A stretch of DNA of 64,000 bases from Candidatus Alistipes avicola (lineage in GTDB: Bacteria > Bacteroidota > Bacteroidia > Bacteroidales > Rikenellaceae). A model generated the notes under the pieces. That model searched no databases. It was not told where the DNA came from and saw only the letters and a program-made list of their open reading frames with translations. This document shows, piece by piece, positions 16,540 to 24,703 of the stretch; within the stretch, counting starts at the first letter, position 1; each line of letters opens with the position of its first letter. A program made the translations under genes and the position numbers. The DNA lies in contig DWYR01000013.1 in assembly GCA_019118565.1 (NCBI GenBank), positions 62,001 through 126,000 on the forward strand, read 5' to 3'.

Positions 16540-17452
16540 CATCTCGGTTGCAATACCTCTCTACAACAAGGAGCGGGAGATCGCCCGCACCCTCCGGTCC
16601 GTGTTGACACAGACGCTGCCTCCGCTCGAAATCATCGTCGTGGATGACGGCTCGACCGACCACAGCGCCGAAGAGGTCGAACGCATCGGATCACCCCTCG
16701 TGCGACTCATCCTGCAGGAGAACCGGGGAGTCAGTGCGGCCCGCAACCGCGCCCTCGAAGAGGCCCGCGGAGAGTATGTTGCCTTGCTCGACGGCGACGA
16801 CCTCTGGGAGTGCGGCTATCTGGCCGAGATTGCACGGCTCATCGCCACCTATCCCGGCTGCGGTGCCTACGCCACCGCCTTCCGGGTCGATGACGGCCAT
16901 ACGCTCACGCTCGGCAACACCCCGCAAACAGAGGGTGTAGTCGACTTCTTCACCGAATCATTGACCCGTTACGTGCTGATCCCTTCGACAACGACCCTCG
17001 ACCGGTCTCTCGCCCGCTCTCTCGGCGGATTTCCCGAAGGGATGCGTATGGGGGAAGACCAATATTTCTGGACCCGGCTGGCACGCACGGCCAAAGTCTG
17101 CTTCTCGCCGGAGCCGTTAGTGCGCTACTCAAAGGCGGCCTCCAACCGTTCGGCATCCATCTACCGCCCGGAGCAGACCCGTTTCCGATTCGAAGATCTC
17201 TACGATCCTGCGACAACCGACGCAAGCAACGAATACATCGCCCGCGCCGCGTTGGGAAAGGCACTCATCGTCAGTGCCAAGGGAGGTACGCAGGAGGCAG
17301 CCCGGAGTGCCGACTTTTTCTCCTACACACGCTACAGCCGCCGCACGCTGCGCAAGGTTCGCCTGCTGAACCGGCTGCCCGTCAGCTGGCGCACACCGCT
17401 GCTGAATGCCTATAACCGATTGGTCTGGATACTTGCCCGCAAGGGAATGTAA
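16529..17452 (+). CDS. glycosyltransferase family 2
   Basis: A 307-residue GT-A fold enzyme using a nucleotide-sugar donor. The N-terminal core has 'SVAIPLYNKEREIARTLRSV', 'EIIVVDDGSTDHS' and the metal-binding DxD in 'ALLDGDDLWE'. A short helical tail ('LRKVRLLNRLPVSWRTPLLN') could contact the membrane. It overlaps the Stealth gene by 11 bases and is the last gene before a terminator. Donor and acceptor are not deducible. Together with LuxE and Stealth it forms a three-gene cassette that probably adds a phosphorylated sugar and an acyl-type decoration to a surface polymer. Confidence 0.92.
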   Translation: MKCNISVAIPLYNKEREIARTLRSVLTQTLPPLEIIVVDDGSTDHSAEEVERIGSPLVRLILQENRGVSAARNRALEEARGEYVALLDGDDLWECGYLAEIARLIATYPGCGAYATAFRVDDGHTLTLGNTPQTEGVVDFFTESLTRYVLIPSTTTLDRSLARSLGGFPEGMRMGEDQYFWTRLARTAKVCFSPEPLVRYSKAASNRSASIYRPEQTRFRFEDLYDPATTDASNEYIARAALGKALIVSAKGGTQEAARSADFFSYTRYSRRTLRKVRLLNRLPVSWRTPLLNAYNRLVWILARKGM

Positions 17453-17468
17453 GCGAGCTGAATCCAAG

Positions 17469-17506
17469 AAAAAAGCCTGAAGTAGATTGTCCGCTTCAGG
17501 CTTTTT
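17469..17506. terminator. bidirectional terminator between GT2 and yebC
   Basis: AAAAAGCCTGAAG pairs with CTTCAGGCTTTTT across an 11-base loop. A/T runs flank both arms, so it can end both the plus-strand cassette and the minus-strand yebC transcript. Confidence 0.92.
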
Positions 17507-17523
17507 CATAAGGACCGACAGGG

Positions 17524-18255
17524 TTACTCCTCGTCGTCCGCCTCTTTCATTGCGGTATATACATTTACCACATCGTCATCCTCCTCCAGACGCTCGATCA
17601 GTTTCTCAACCGACTCGCGAGCCTCCGGATCGAGTTCCTTCGTATCGGTAGCGATACGTACAGACTCTCCCGAAACGATCTCGAACTTCTTGTCATCAAG
17701 CCACTTCTGGATAGCACCGAACGACTCGTGCGGAGCCTCAACCGTTACCGTCGTCTCATCCTCCGGAGCGAACTCATCCACACCCAGGTCGATCATCTCG
17801 AGCTCCAGCTCCTCGAAGTCGGTTCCGGCCGGCACGTGGAACTTGAAGATGCATTTGTGCTCGAAGAGGAAGCCTACGCTGCCGCTGTTACCCAGCGCAC
17901 CGCCGCACTTGTTGAAGTGCATACGGATGTTGGCCACCGTACGGTTCGTATTGTCGGTTGCAGTCTCAACCAGGAAAGCCACTCCGTGCGGGCCGTATCC
18001 TTCGTAGATCACCTCCTTGTAATCGGCGGCATCCTTCTCGGTAGCACGCTTGATGGCACGCTCGATGTTCTCCTTGGGCATATTCTCCGCCTTGGCATTC
18101 TGAATCAGGATTCGCAGACGGGTATTGCCCGAAGGATCGGGACCGGCTGCCTTCACGGCGATTTCGATCTCCTTACCCAGTTTGGTAAATACCCGGGCCA
18201 TATGACCCCAACGTTTCAGTTTACGCGCTTTGCGGTACTCAAATGCTCTTCCCAT
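17524..18255 (-). CDS. yebC: YebC/PmpR family DNA- or ribosome-associated regulator
   Basis: A 243-residue protein of the YebC family, described as transcriptional regulators and more recently as translation factors that help ribosomes at poly-proline stretches. The N-terminal signature is 'MGRAFEYRKARKLKRWGHMA', then 'PDPSGNTRLRILIQNAKA' and 'NMPKENIERAIKRA'. The middle has 'YEGYGPHGVAFLVE' and 'TDNTNRTVANIRMHFNKCGG', and the C-terminus is acidic. Length is typical. It has its own -7 box (18293-18300) and is divergent from the VOC gene. Confidence 0.95.
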   Translation of the reverse strand: MGRAFEYRKARKLKRWGHMARVFTKLGKEIEIAVKAAGPDPSGNTRLRILIQNAKAENMPKENIERAIKRATEKDAADYKEVIYEGYGPHGVAFLVETATDNTNRTVANIRMHFNKCGGALGNSGSVGFLFEHKCIFKFHVPAGTDFEELELEMIDLGVDEFAPEDETTVTVEAPHESFGAIQKWLDDKKFEIVSGESVRIATDTKELDPEARESVEKLIERLEEDDDVVNVYTAMKEADDEE

Positions 18256-18292
18256 AAGATTTATTTTGATTTTATTATTTTTCCCAATGGCG

Positions 18293-18300
18293 CAAAATTA
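18293..18300 (-). promoter_or_regulatory. -7 promoter box for yebC
   Basis: On the minus strand this reads TAATTTTG, an exact TAnnTTTG match, with TTG 23 bases upstream (18324-18326). It ends 38 bases before the yebC ATG. Confidence 0.6.
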
Positions 18301-18344
18301 AGAAAAACTATTGAATATTTTAACAATGCGTATTTAAAAATGTC

Positions 18345-18352
18345 TACCTTTG
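18345..18352 (+). promoter_or_regulatory. -7 promoter box TACCTTTG for the VOC gene
   Basis: An exact TAnnTTTG match. It places the transcript start after about 18358, which rules out the upstream in-frame ATG at 18340 and favours the VOC start at 18376. Confidence 0.6.
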
Positions 18353-18375
18353 CCAGACGCAAAATACCATCTACT

Positions 18376-18759
18376 ATGGAAATCAAAGCACGTTTCGACC
18401 ACTTCAACATCAACGTCAGCAACCTACAGCGCAGCATCGAGTTCTACGACCGCGCTCTCGGGCTGAAAGAGGTCGGCCGCAAAGAGGCTGAAGACGGTTC
18501 GTTCTCGCTCGTCTATCTGGGCGACGGCCAGACCGGATTCCGTCTCGAACTGACCTGGCTGCGCGACCATACGCAACCCTATGAGCTCGGTGAGAACGAG
18601 AGTCACCTCTGCGTACGCGTCCCGGGCGATTACGAAGCCATACGGGCTTACCACAAGCAGATGGGATGCGTCTGCTTCGAGAATCACGAGATGGGTCTCT
18701 ACTTCATTTCCGATCCCGACGACTACTGGATCGAAGTCTTGCCTTTGGACCGTCTGTAA
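18376..18759 (+). CDS. VOC/glyoxalase superfamily protein
   Basis: A 127-residue single VOC domain of the glyoxalase I type. Likely metal ligands are H9 in 'RFDHFNINVSN', a His in 'ENESHLCVRV' and a Glu in 'DDYWIEVLP'; 'RSIEFYDRALGLKEV' is the usual first helix. It is small enough to act as a dimer. The frame is open for hundreds of bases upstream, but that part is antisense to yebC, and the -7 box at 18345 supports the start at 18376. It precedes a Sua5-type gene by 15 bases. Glyoxalase I activity is plausible but not certain. Confidence 0.85.
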   Translation: MEIKARFDHFNINVSNLQRSIEFYDRALGLKEVGRKEAEDGSFSLVYLGDGQTGFRLELTWLRDHTQPYELGENESHLCVRVPGDYEAIRAYHKQMGCVCFENHEMGLYFISDPDDYWIEVLPLDRL

Positions 18760-18774
18760 AAAAACGACTGTACT

Positions 18775-19347
18775 ATGGAACCCCTGCAACAAGCCGTCGA
18801 AGAGGCGGTAGCCGTACTGCGCGACGGCGGAATCATTCTCTACCCGACCGATACGGTCTGGGGCATCGGTTGCGATGCGACCAATGCCGAGGCGGTCGAA
18901 AAGATCTACCGGCTCAAACGCAGCGAAAACAAGAAGTCGATGCTCGTACTCTGCGCATCGGCCGACATGGTCGTCCGCTACGTACACAAGGCACCCGGAA
19001 TCGCCTTTGAGGTGGAGGAGATGGCCACCTCACCCCTGACACTCATCCTGCCCGGAGCATCGGGTGTCGCCCCGAACCTGATTCCCGACGAGGGCACTCT
19101 CGGCGTGCGCATTCCCGACCACGCCTTCTGCCAGGGGATGTTGAAACGACTGGGACGGCCGATCGTCTCGACCTCGGCCAACCTGAGCGGCGAAGCCACC
19201 CCGCGCGACCTGTCGGAAGTCTGCCAGGAGATCATCGACGGTGTGGATTACGTCGTCGATCCCCGTTTCGAGGGCAAACCGACCCGAAAAGCCTCGTCGA
19301 TCATCCTTTTCGACGAAGCGGGCGGATTCAAAATCATCCGGGAATAA
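18775..19347 (+). CDS. L-threonylcarbamoyladenylate synthase (Sua5/YciO/YrdC family)
   Basis: A 190-residue protein that makes threonylcarbamoyl-AMP for the t6A modification at tRNA position 37. Signatures are 'GGIILYPTDTVWGIGCDA', the 'KRSENKKSMLVL' KxR-S-motif, 'LTLILPG' and 'STSANLSGEAT'. It lacks the C-terminal Sua5 domain, so it is of YrdC/YciO length. It may be the YciO-like rather than the essential enzyme; that cannot be decided here. Genes on both sides are within 20 bases, so it is part of an operon from 18376. Confidence 0.9.
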   Translation: MEPLQQAVEEAVAVLRDGGIILYPTDTVWGIGCDATNAEAVEKIYRLKRSENKKSMLVLCASADMVVRYVHKAPGIAFEVEEMATSPLTLILPGASGVAPNLIPDEGTLGVRIPDHAFCQGMLKRLGRPIVSTSANLSGEATPRDLSEVCQEIIDGVDYVVDPRFEGKPTRKASSIILFDEAGGFKIIRE

Positions 19348-19365
19348 ACGTATCAACAACAAGCT

Positions 19366-19776
19366 ATGGCATTTGTTCTAAAAACCCCCATACAGAAACG
19401 CTTTTCCGACATCGACTCGTTCTGTCACGTGAACAACGTCTCGCAGCAGATGTATTTCGACCTGGGCAAGCAGGAATTCTACCAGAAAATGCTTCCGGAG
19501 CGGGTTCTCACCGGGAAACGGCGCATCATCACGGCTGCCACATCGACCTCCTACCTGGGGCAGATCCGTATGCAGGACGATATCTACGTCACCACGACCG
19601 TCTCCAAGATCGGCACGAAGAGCATCACCCTCTTCCAGCGACTCATCTGCCGCAAACCCGACGGCAGCGAAGAGGTACGTACGGAAAGCACCTCCGTCAT
19701 GGTCGCCTTCGATTTCGAACTGCAGGAGTCATTCCCCGTTCCGAACGAGTGGCGGCAACATCTTCTGCAGGAGTAA
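19366..19776 (+). CDS. 4-hydroxybenzoyl-CoA thioesterase-fold acyl-CoA thioesterase
   Basis: A 136-residue hot-dog-fold protein. The signature 'FSDIDSFCHVNNVSQQMYFD' has the catalytic Asp of the 4HBT family near residue 15, followed by the HVNN motif. 'SYLGQIRMQDDIYVTTTVS' and 'SVMVAFDFE' are the conserved strands. It hydrolyses acyl-CoA or acyl-ACP thioesters; the chain is unknown. It lies 18 bases after the Sua5-type gene and 28 before the exporter. Confidence 0.88.
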   Translation: MAFVLKTPIQKRFSDIDSFCHVNNVSQQMYFDLGKQEFYQKMLPERVLTGKRRIITAATSTSYLGQIRMQDDIYVTTTVSKIGTKSITLFQRLICRKPDGSEEVRTESTSVMVAFDFELQESFPVPNEWRQHLLQE

Positions 19777-19804
19777 ATCCAACCTTTAACTCTACACCCT
19801 TATC

Positions 19805-20752
19805 ATGGAACGCGGAGCCTTGAAAGGCCATGCAGCGCTGTTGCTGGCCAACGTCATCTGGGGTCTCAACACACCGATCTGCAAGACTGTCCTGCTCTCG
19901 CCGGAGAATCCCAATGGAATCAGCCACTCGGCCATGTCGGTCTACCGACTCGTCGGCACCTTCCTGCTCTTCTGGCTCGCCTCGGCCTTCCTGCCCCGCG
20001 AACGGGTAGCCTGGCGCGATCTGGGAGGTTTGTTCGTAGCTTCGCTCTTCGGCATCCAGCTCGACCAGATCTTTTTCCTGTGGGGTCTGTCGCTCTCCTC
20101 GCCGATCAACATCTCGATCATCGCCACCTCGGTCCCGATCCTGACCATGATCCTCGCCATGCTCTTCCTGCGCGAACCGATTACCCCGCTCAAGGCCGGA
20201 GGCGTAGCACTCGGAGCGGCCGGAGCCATCCTGCTCATCCTGGTCAGCAACCACGCCGAAGGGGGAACGGGATCGCTGCTGGGCGACATCATCGGACTTC
20301 TCAGCTCGGTCTGCTATGCAATCTATCTGACCGCCTGCCGGAAGACCATCCTTAAATATTCACCCGTTACGACCATGAAGTGGATGTTCTTCTTTGCAGC
20401 CATTGTCGTTTCGGCGCTCTACTACCGGCCCGCTCTCGAGGTCGATTTCACGGCCCTCCCGGCACGGGTATGGAGCGGAGCTCTCTACGCCATCGTTCTC
20501 TCGACCTTCCTGGCCTATCTGATGATCCCCTTCGCGCAACACTACCTGCGTCCGACCGTCATCAGCATGTACAACTACATCCAGCCCGTTGCAGCCGTCC
20601 TGCTTACGGTCATCATCGGACTCGACACGCTCGGATTTACAAAAACGGCGGCAGCCCTCTGTATCTTCGCGGGAGTCTGGCTGGTTACCAAGTCCAAGTC
20701 AAGGGCCCAGCTCGATGCGGCAAAGATGAATTCGAAACGTTCCAAACAATAA
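19805..20752 (+). CDS. EamA/DMT family transporter
   Basis: A 315-residue inner-membrane protein with two EamA repeats and about ten membrane spans. The first repeat starts at 'GHAALLLANVIWGLNTPI' and the second at 'LLGDIIGLLSSVCYAIYLT'. The pattern is that of drug/metabolite exporters such as RhtA or YdcZ-like proteins; the substrate is unknown. The C-terminal tail is basic. It is the last gene of the operon starting at 18376 and is followed by a strong terminator. Confidence 0.92.
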   Translation: MERGALKGHAALLLANVIWGLNTPICKTVLLSPENPNGISHSAMSVYRLVGTFLLFWLASAFLPRERVAWRDLGGLFVASLFGIQLDQIFFLWGLSLSSPINISIIATSVPILTMILAMLFLREPITPLKAGGVALGAAGAILLILVSNHAEGGTGSLLGDIIGLLSSVCYAIYLTACRKTILKYSPVTTMKWMFFFAAIVVSALYYRPALEVDFTALPARVWSGALYAIVLSTFLAYLMIPFAQHYLRPTVISMYNYIQPVAAVLLTVIIGLDTLGFTKTAAALCIFAGVWLVTKSKSRAQLDAAKMNSKRSKQ

Positions 20753-20757
20753 AGACA

Positions 20758-20793
20758 AGCGAGGCGGTTGATTTCGTGGAATCAACCGCCTCG
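20758..20793. terminator. bidirectional terminator, EamA gene and cca-like gene
   Basis: GCGAGGCGGTTGATT pairs perfectly with AATCAACCGCCTCGC, a 15-bp stem with a six-base loop, between convergent genes. Confidence 0.9.
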
Positions 20794-20809
20794 CTGTTTC
20801 ATATCGCAT

Positions 20810-22237
20810 CTACTGCTGCGTAACCTTCTTCAACCCCCGCTCCGCCGCCAGCCGCTCCATAAGGGCATAGGCCGCCTCATACTCGTTCGGAATCTCGCCA
20901 TCGAGAATCGCATTCTTGATCACCTCCTTGATCTCACCGATCTCACGGCAGGGAGGAATACCGTACGTGGCCATGATGATCTCGCCCGTAATCGGAGGCT
21001 GGAAGTTGCGGATGCGGTCCCGCTCCTCGAGATCCTTCATCTTCCGGCGCACCAGCTCGAAATTGGCCAGATAGCGTTTCACCTTCGCATCGTTGCCCGA
21101 CGTAATGTCCGCCTCGCACAAGGTCATCAGTTTCTCCACGTCATCGCCCGCCTCGAACAGGAGCCGTCGCACGGCCGAATCGGTCACCATATCCTCCGAG
21201 AGGATGATCGGGCGCAGGTGCAGGAAGACCATCTTCTGAACGAACTTCATGTGTTCGTTCATCGGCAGTTTCATCTGCCGGAAGATCTGAGGCACCATCT
21301 TCGAACCGAGCACCTCATGCGAATGGAAGGTCCATCCCACCTTCGGGTCATAGGCCTTCGTGAGCGGTTTGGCAATATCGTGCAGGATCGCCGCCCAACG
21401 CAGCCACAGATCGTCGCTCACGGCCGCCACGTTATCCAGCACCTTGAGCGTATGGAGAAAGTTGTCCTTATGGGCGTGCTTCCCGCGCACATCGACCCCT
21501 TTCAGGCGGTGCATTTCGGGGAAAATCAACTCGAGCAGCCCCGTCCGGTCGAGCAACTGGAAACCGACCGAAGGTACGGGCGACAGGACGATCTTGTTCA
21601 ACTCGGTGATGATCCGTTCGCGCGAGACGATCCGGATCCGTTCACGGTTGCGCCGGATAGCCTCGAAGGTCTCCGGGAAGAGTTGGAAATTCAGTTGTGA
21701 TGCGAAGCGCACGGCCCGCATCATCCGCAACGGATCGTCCGAAAAGGTAATATCGGGATCGCACGGCGTACGGATGATCCCCTGTTGCAGATCCCGCATG
21801 CCATCGAATGGATCGACCAGACGGCCGAAATCGTCTCCGGCTCCGAGGGACCAGGCCATGGCATTGATCGTAAAGTCGCGGCGGCGCTGATCATCCTCAA
21901 GCGTGCCGGCCTCTACCAATGGCTTGCGCGAATCACTCACGTAGGACTCCCGACGGGCCCCGACGAATTCGACCTCCACACCGTGCGAACGCAGCATCGC
22001 CGTTCCGAAGGTCTTATAAACGGATACGCGTGTATGGAGTTCGCGTCCCAGCTCCTCGGCCAGCGCAATACCGCTGCCGACGACCACCACGTCGATGTCG
22101 GTCGAGGGGCGTTCCAGGAAAAAGTCGCGCACATAGCCGCCCACCACATAGGCCGAAACGCCCTGGCGCGCCGCTATCTCGGAGATCTGCCGGAAAACGG
22201 GAAGGGACAAAGGGGGTTGAGAGTCGGGTCGTTTCAC
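20810..22237 (-). CDS. CCA tRNA nucleotidyltransferase / poly(A) polymerase-like, HD domain
   Basis: A 475-residue class II nucleotidyltransferase-fold protein that adds or repairs the tRNA 3' CCA end. The active-site 'GGYVRDFF' with 'STDIDVVVVGSG' carries the catalytic Asp pair. 'RRDFTINAMAW' and 'EDPLRMMRAVRFA'-like segments follow. The C-terminal half has an HD phosphohydrolase motif ('RWAAILHDIAKP'). The start is GTG at 22237; an in-frame stop lies 15 bases upstream and no ATG is near. It follows pdxJ by 12 bases, so pdxJ and this gene share a transcript. Confidence 0.92.
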   Translation of the reverse strand: MKRPDSQPPLSLPVFRQISEIAARQGVSAYVVGGYVRDFFLERPSTDIDVVVVGSGIALAEELGRELHTRVSVYKTFGTAMLRSHGVEVEFVGARRESYVSDSRKPLVEAGTLEDDQRRRDFTINAMAWSLGAGDDFGRLVDPFDGMRDLQQGIIRTPCDPDITFSDDPLRMMRAVRFASQLNFQLFPETFEAIRRNRERIRIVSRERIITELNKIVLSPVPSVGFQLLDRTGLLELIFPEMHRLKGVDVRGKHAHKDNFLHTLKVLDNVAAVSDDLWLRWAAILHDIAKPLTKAYDPKVGWTFHSHEVLGSKMVPQIFRQMKLPMNEHMKFVQKMVFLHLRPIILSEDMVTDSAVRRLLFEAGDDVEKLMTLCEADITSGNDAKVKRYLANFELVRRKMKDLEERDRIRNFQPPITGEIIMATYGIPPCREIGEIKEVIKNAILDGEIPNEYEAAYALMERLAAERGLKKVTQQ

Positions 22238-22249
22238 AGGACGACGGGA

Positions 22250-22966
22250 TTAAAAGTGCAACTCACGCCGATAGAGGCGGACCGTATTTTCAAGACCCAG
22301 ATAGAGGGCATCACAGATGAGCGCATGGCCGATCGAGACCTCGTCCACCCACGGAATCCGCTCGATGAAGTAGCGCAGGTTATCCAGATTCAGGTCGTGT
22401 CCGGCGTTGAGACCCAATCCGCAACGGCGTGCCTCTTCGGCCGCCCGAACGTAGGGTTCGATGGCCTGCTTGCGATCCGAGGAGTAGTTGCGGGCATAGG
22501 CCTCCGTATAGAGTTCGACCCGGTCGGCCCCGCACTCCTTCGCACCGGCCACCATCTCGGGAACGGGATCCACGAAGATCGAGACGCGGATACCCTTGGC
22601 CTGGAACTCGGCGGTTACCTTCCGCAGGAAATCACGGTTCTGCACCGTATCCCATCCGGCGTTGGAGGTGATGGCGTTCGCAGCATCGGGGACGAGCGTC
22701 ACCTGAGCCGGGCAAACCTCAAGCACCAACTCCCAGAAACTCGGGATCGGATTACCCTCGATATTGAACTCGGTGGTCAGGACCTTTTTCAGGTCACGCA
22801 CATCGGAATAGCGGATGTGACGGGCATCGGGACGGGGATGTACAGTGATTCCCTGGGCACCGAAACGCTCGCAGTCGAGAGCCGCCCGCACCACGTCGGG
22901 CATATTGCCTCCGCGCGAGTTGCGGATCACCGCAATCTTATTGATATTTACACTCAGTTTTGTCAT
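22250..22966 (-). CDS. pdxJ: pyridoxine 5'-phosphate synthase
   Basis: A 238-residue TIM-barrel enzyme that joins the PdxA product to 1-deoxyxylulose 5-phosphate to give pyridoxine phosphate. Landmarks are '[17 protein letters not shown]', '[18 protein letters not shown]', the Glu-containing 'NIEGNP', and 'ELYTEAYA'. The end is a short '[10 protein letters not shown]' and '[18 protein letters not shown]'. The length is normal. It is divergent from nadK, with 52 bases between the start codons. It acts with pdxA at 7089 although the genes are 15 kb apart. Confidence 0.96.
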   Translation of the reverse strand: MTKLSVNINKIAVIRNSRGGNMPDVVRAALDCERFGAQGITVHPRPDARHIRYSDVRDLKKVLTTEFNIEGNPIPSFWELVLEVCPAQVTLVPDAANAITSNAGWDTVQNRDFLRKVTAEFQAKGIRVSIFVDPVPEMVAGAKECGADRVELYTEAYARNYSSDRKQAIEPYVRAAEEARRCGLGLNAGHDLNLDNLRYFIERIPWVDEVSIGHALICDALYLGLENTVRLYRRELHF

Positions 22967-22975
22967 AAAAAAGGC

Positions 22976-22983
22976 TATATTTG
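22976..22983 (+). promoter_or_regulatory. -7 promoter box TATATTTG for nadK
   Basis: An exact TAnnTTTG match 35 bases before the nadK ATG, inside the pdxJ-nadK divergent gap. A minus-strand TAACTTTA at 22990-22997, one mismatch, is a weaker candidate for pdxJ. Confidence 0.55.
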
Positions 22984-23018
22984 CGGGCGTAAAGTTAATT
23001 ATTTTTCAGACTCTCCGG

Positions 23019-23897
23019 ATGAAAATCCTACTTTTTTCCCGCCAGCGAAGCGCCCACGTAGCCAGCGAGGTGCGTCAAATGTTCGAGGCCATCGAACAAT
23101 TCGGATTCGATTATGCGGTCAACGAAGAGTTCGCCCCCCGCGTCGAGGAGTTGACCGGCCTGAAGATAGATGTCGCCCACCGATACGGCACCCCCATGAA
23201 GCCCCAACCCAAAGAGTCGGTGCTGCTCTGCTATGGCGGAGACGGCACCCTGCTCGACGGTATCCACTGCCTCAACGGGGCTGAAATCCCGGTCGTGGGA
23301 ATCAACTCGGGACACATGGGATTCCTCGCGAGCGTTCCGCAGAACGGCATCCGGGAGATCTTCGACGAGATCCGCGACGGGAAACTGCAATACGAATCCC
23401 GCTCGATGCTCGAAGTGACGGGCGACTTCGGCAACGGCATAACCACCCGATACGCAGTCAACGAAGTGGGTATCCAACGCCAAGGTGCCGGCATGATCGC
23501 CGTCGAGACCTACGTGGACGGGCAGATGGTGGCGACCTACCACGGAGACGGCCTGCTGGTCAGCACGCCCACCGGATCGACCGCCTACTCGCTCAGCGTC
23601 GGCGGACCGGTCATGGCCCCGCAGTGCGCCTGCATGATCCTCTCCCCGATCGCCTCCCACAACCTCACCATGCGCCCGGTCGTTATCCCCGACTCCTGCG
23701 AAATCCAACTGCGCGCCCATGCACGCCAGGCCGAAATGGTCGTCTCGGCCGACAACGAGATCAGTCACATCTCCGAAGGAGCCTCCTTTACCATCAAACG
23801 AGCCCACCGCAGGTTTTTTCTGGCCGTCTCGCACAATATATCCTTTTACGACACGTTACGCAATAAAATGATGTGGGGAGTGGACATTCGAAGCTGA
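23019..23897 (+). CDS. nadK: NAD kinase
   Basis: A 292-residue enzyme that phosphorylates NAD+ to NADP+. The GGDG motif is at 73-76 ('CYGGDGTLLD'), 'NSGHMGFLA' and 'VNEVGIQRQG' follow, and 'STPTGSTAYSLSVGGPV' is the nucleotide-binding part. The frame is open 170 bases further upstream, but that part is antisense to pdxJ; the promoter at 22976 and the normal N-terminus 'MKILLFSRQRS' fix the start at 23019. It is followed by a promoter for uppS. Confidence 0.95.
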   Translation: MKILLFSRQRSAHVASEVRQMFEAIEQFGFDYAVNEEFAPRVEELTGLKIDVAHRYGTPMKPQPKESVLLCYGGDGTLLDGIHCLNGAEIPVVGINSGHMGFLASVPQNGIREIFDEIRDGKLQYESRSMLEVTGDFGNGITTRYAVNEVGIQRQGAGMIAVETYVDGQMVATYHGDGLLVSTPTGSTAYSLSVGGPVMAPQCACMILSPIASHNLTMRPVVIPDSCEIQLRAHARQAEMVVSADNEISHISEGASFTIKRAHRRFFLAVSHNISFYDTLRNKMMWGVDIRS

Positions 23898-23946
23898 CAT
23901 GCGTCCGTTTACCGAGAATTTGTTTCACTTTTAGGATTTTATTCCC

Positions 23947-23954
23947 TATATTTG
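23947..23954 (+). promoter_or_regulatory. -7 promoter box TATATTTG for uppS, almost on the start codon
   Basis: An exact TAnnTTTG match, with a TTTG 24 bases upstream (23919-23922). Only six bases (CACTCT) separate it from the uppS ATG, so the transcript should begin at or next to the start codon. Confidence 0.6.
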
Positions 23955-23960
23955 CACTCT

Positions 23961-24695
23961 ATGAGCGAGCAAAAACGTATACCTCAACACGTCGCCATCA
24001 TCATGGACGGAAACGGACGTTGGGCCCAGCAGCATGGGCTGGAACGTTATGCCGGACACATCCAGGGTGTCGAATCGGTGCGCCGCACTATCAAGGCTGC
24101 GGCTCGACATGGGGTCTCCTACCTCACGCTGTACGCTTTTTCGACCGAGAACTGGAATCGTCCGGCCGAAGAGGTAAACGCATTGATGGAGCTTTTCTGC
24201 AAGTGCGTCATCAACGAGACAGAGAATCTCAAGACCGAAGGCGTACGTGTCAAAATAATCGGAGACAAAAACCGTCTCCCGGGAAACGTACAAGAGCATC
24301 TGACCCGGATCGAGGAACAAACGGCTCAGGGGGAACGTCTCACGCTTTTGTTAGCTCTTAACTATTCGTCCCGTGATGAGTTGACGCACGCCGTGCAGCA
24401 GCTCGCCCGAAAAGTTGCGGCAGGCACCCTGAATCCTGAAACAATTACGGAACAATCCGTAGAGCAATCACTCTACACGGCCGGATACCCCGATCCCGAC
24501 CTGATCATCCGCACCAGTGGAGAACAACGGCTGAGCAATTTCCTACTGTGGCAGGCCGCTTATGCCGAATTTTATTTCACCCCGGTTCTTTGGCCCGACT
24601 TCTCGGACGAGGAGTTCGCACGCGCGCTCGACGAATATGCCGCACGGGAGCGAAGATTCGGCCGAGTGACAAACCGTAACGAAGAGAGAAGTTAA
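23961..24695 (+). CDS. uppS: isoprenyl (undecaprenyl) diphosphate synthase
   Basis: A 244-residue cis-prenyltransferase that makes the C55 lipid carrier for peptidoglycan and surface glycans. The active-site 'VAIIMDGNGRWA' has the catalytic Asp, and 'TLYAFSTENWNRP' and 'IRTSGEQRLSNFLLWQ' are family blocks. The length is normal. A TTG is in frame nine bases upstream, but it overlaps the -7 box, so the ATG at 23961 is used. It is followed by bamA after eight bases, the usual uppS-bamA arrangement in this phylum. Confidence 0.96.
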   Translation: MSEQKRIPQHVAIIMDGNGRWAQQHGLERYAGHIQGVESVRRTIKAAARHGVSYLTLYAFSTENWNRPAEEVNALMELFCKCVINETENLKTEGVRVKIIGDKNRLPGNVQEHLTRIEEQTAQGERLTLLLALNYSSRDELTHAVQQLARKVAAGTLNPETITEQSVEQSLYTAGYPDPDLIIRTSGEQRLSNFLLWQAAYAEFYFTPVLWPDFSDEEFARALDEYAARERRFGRVTNRNEERS

Positions 24696-24703
24696 ACGAC
24701 ACG

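Noticed and set aside
17728..18375. N-terminal extension of the VOC gene
   Set aside because: This part is antisense to yebC, and a -7 box at 18345 puts the transcript start after it.
22845..23018. N-terminal extension of nadK
   Set aside because: It is antisense to pdxJ and crosses the nadK promoter box.
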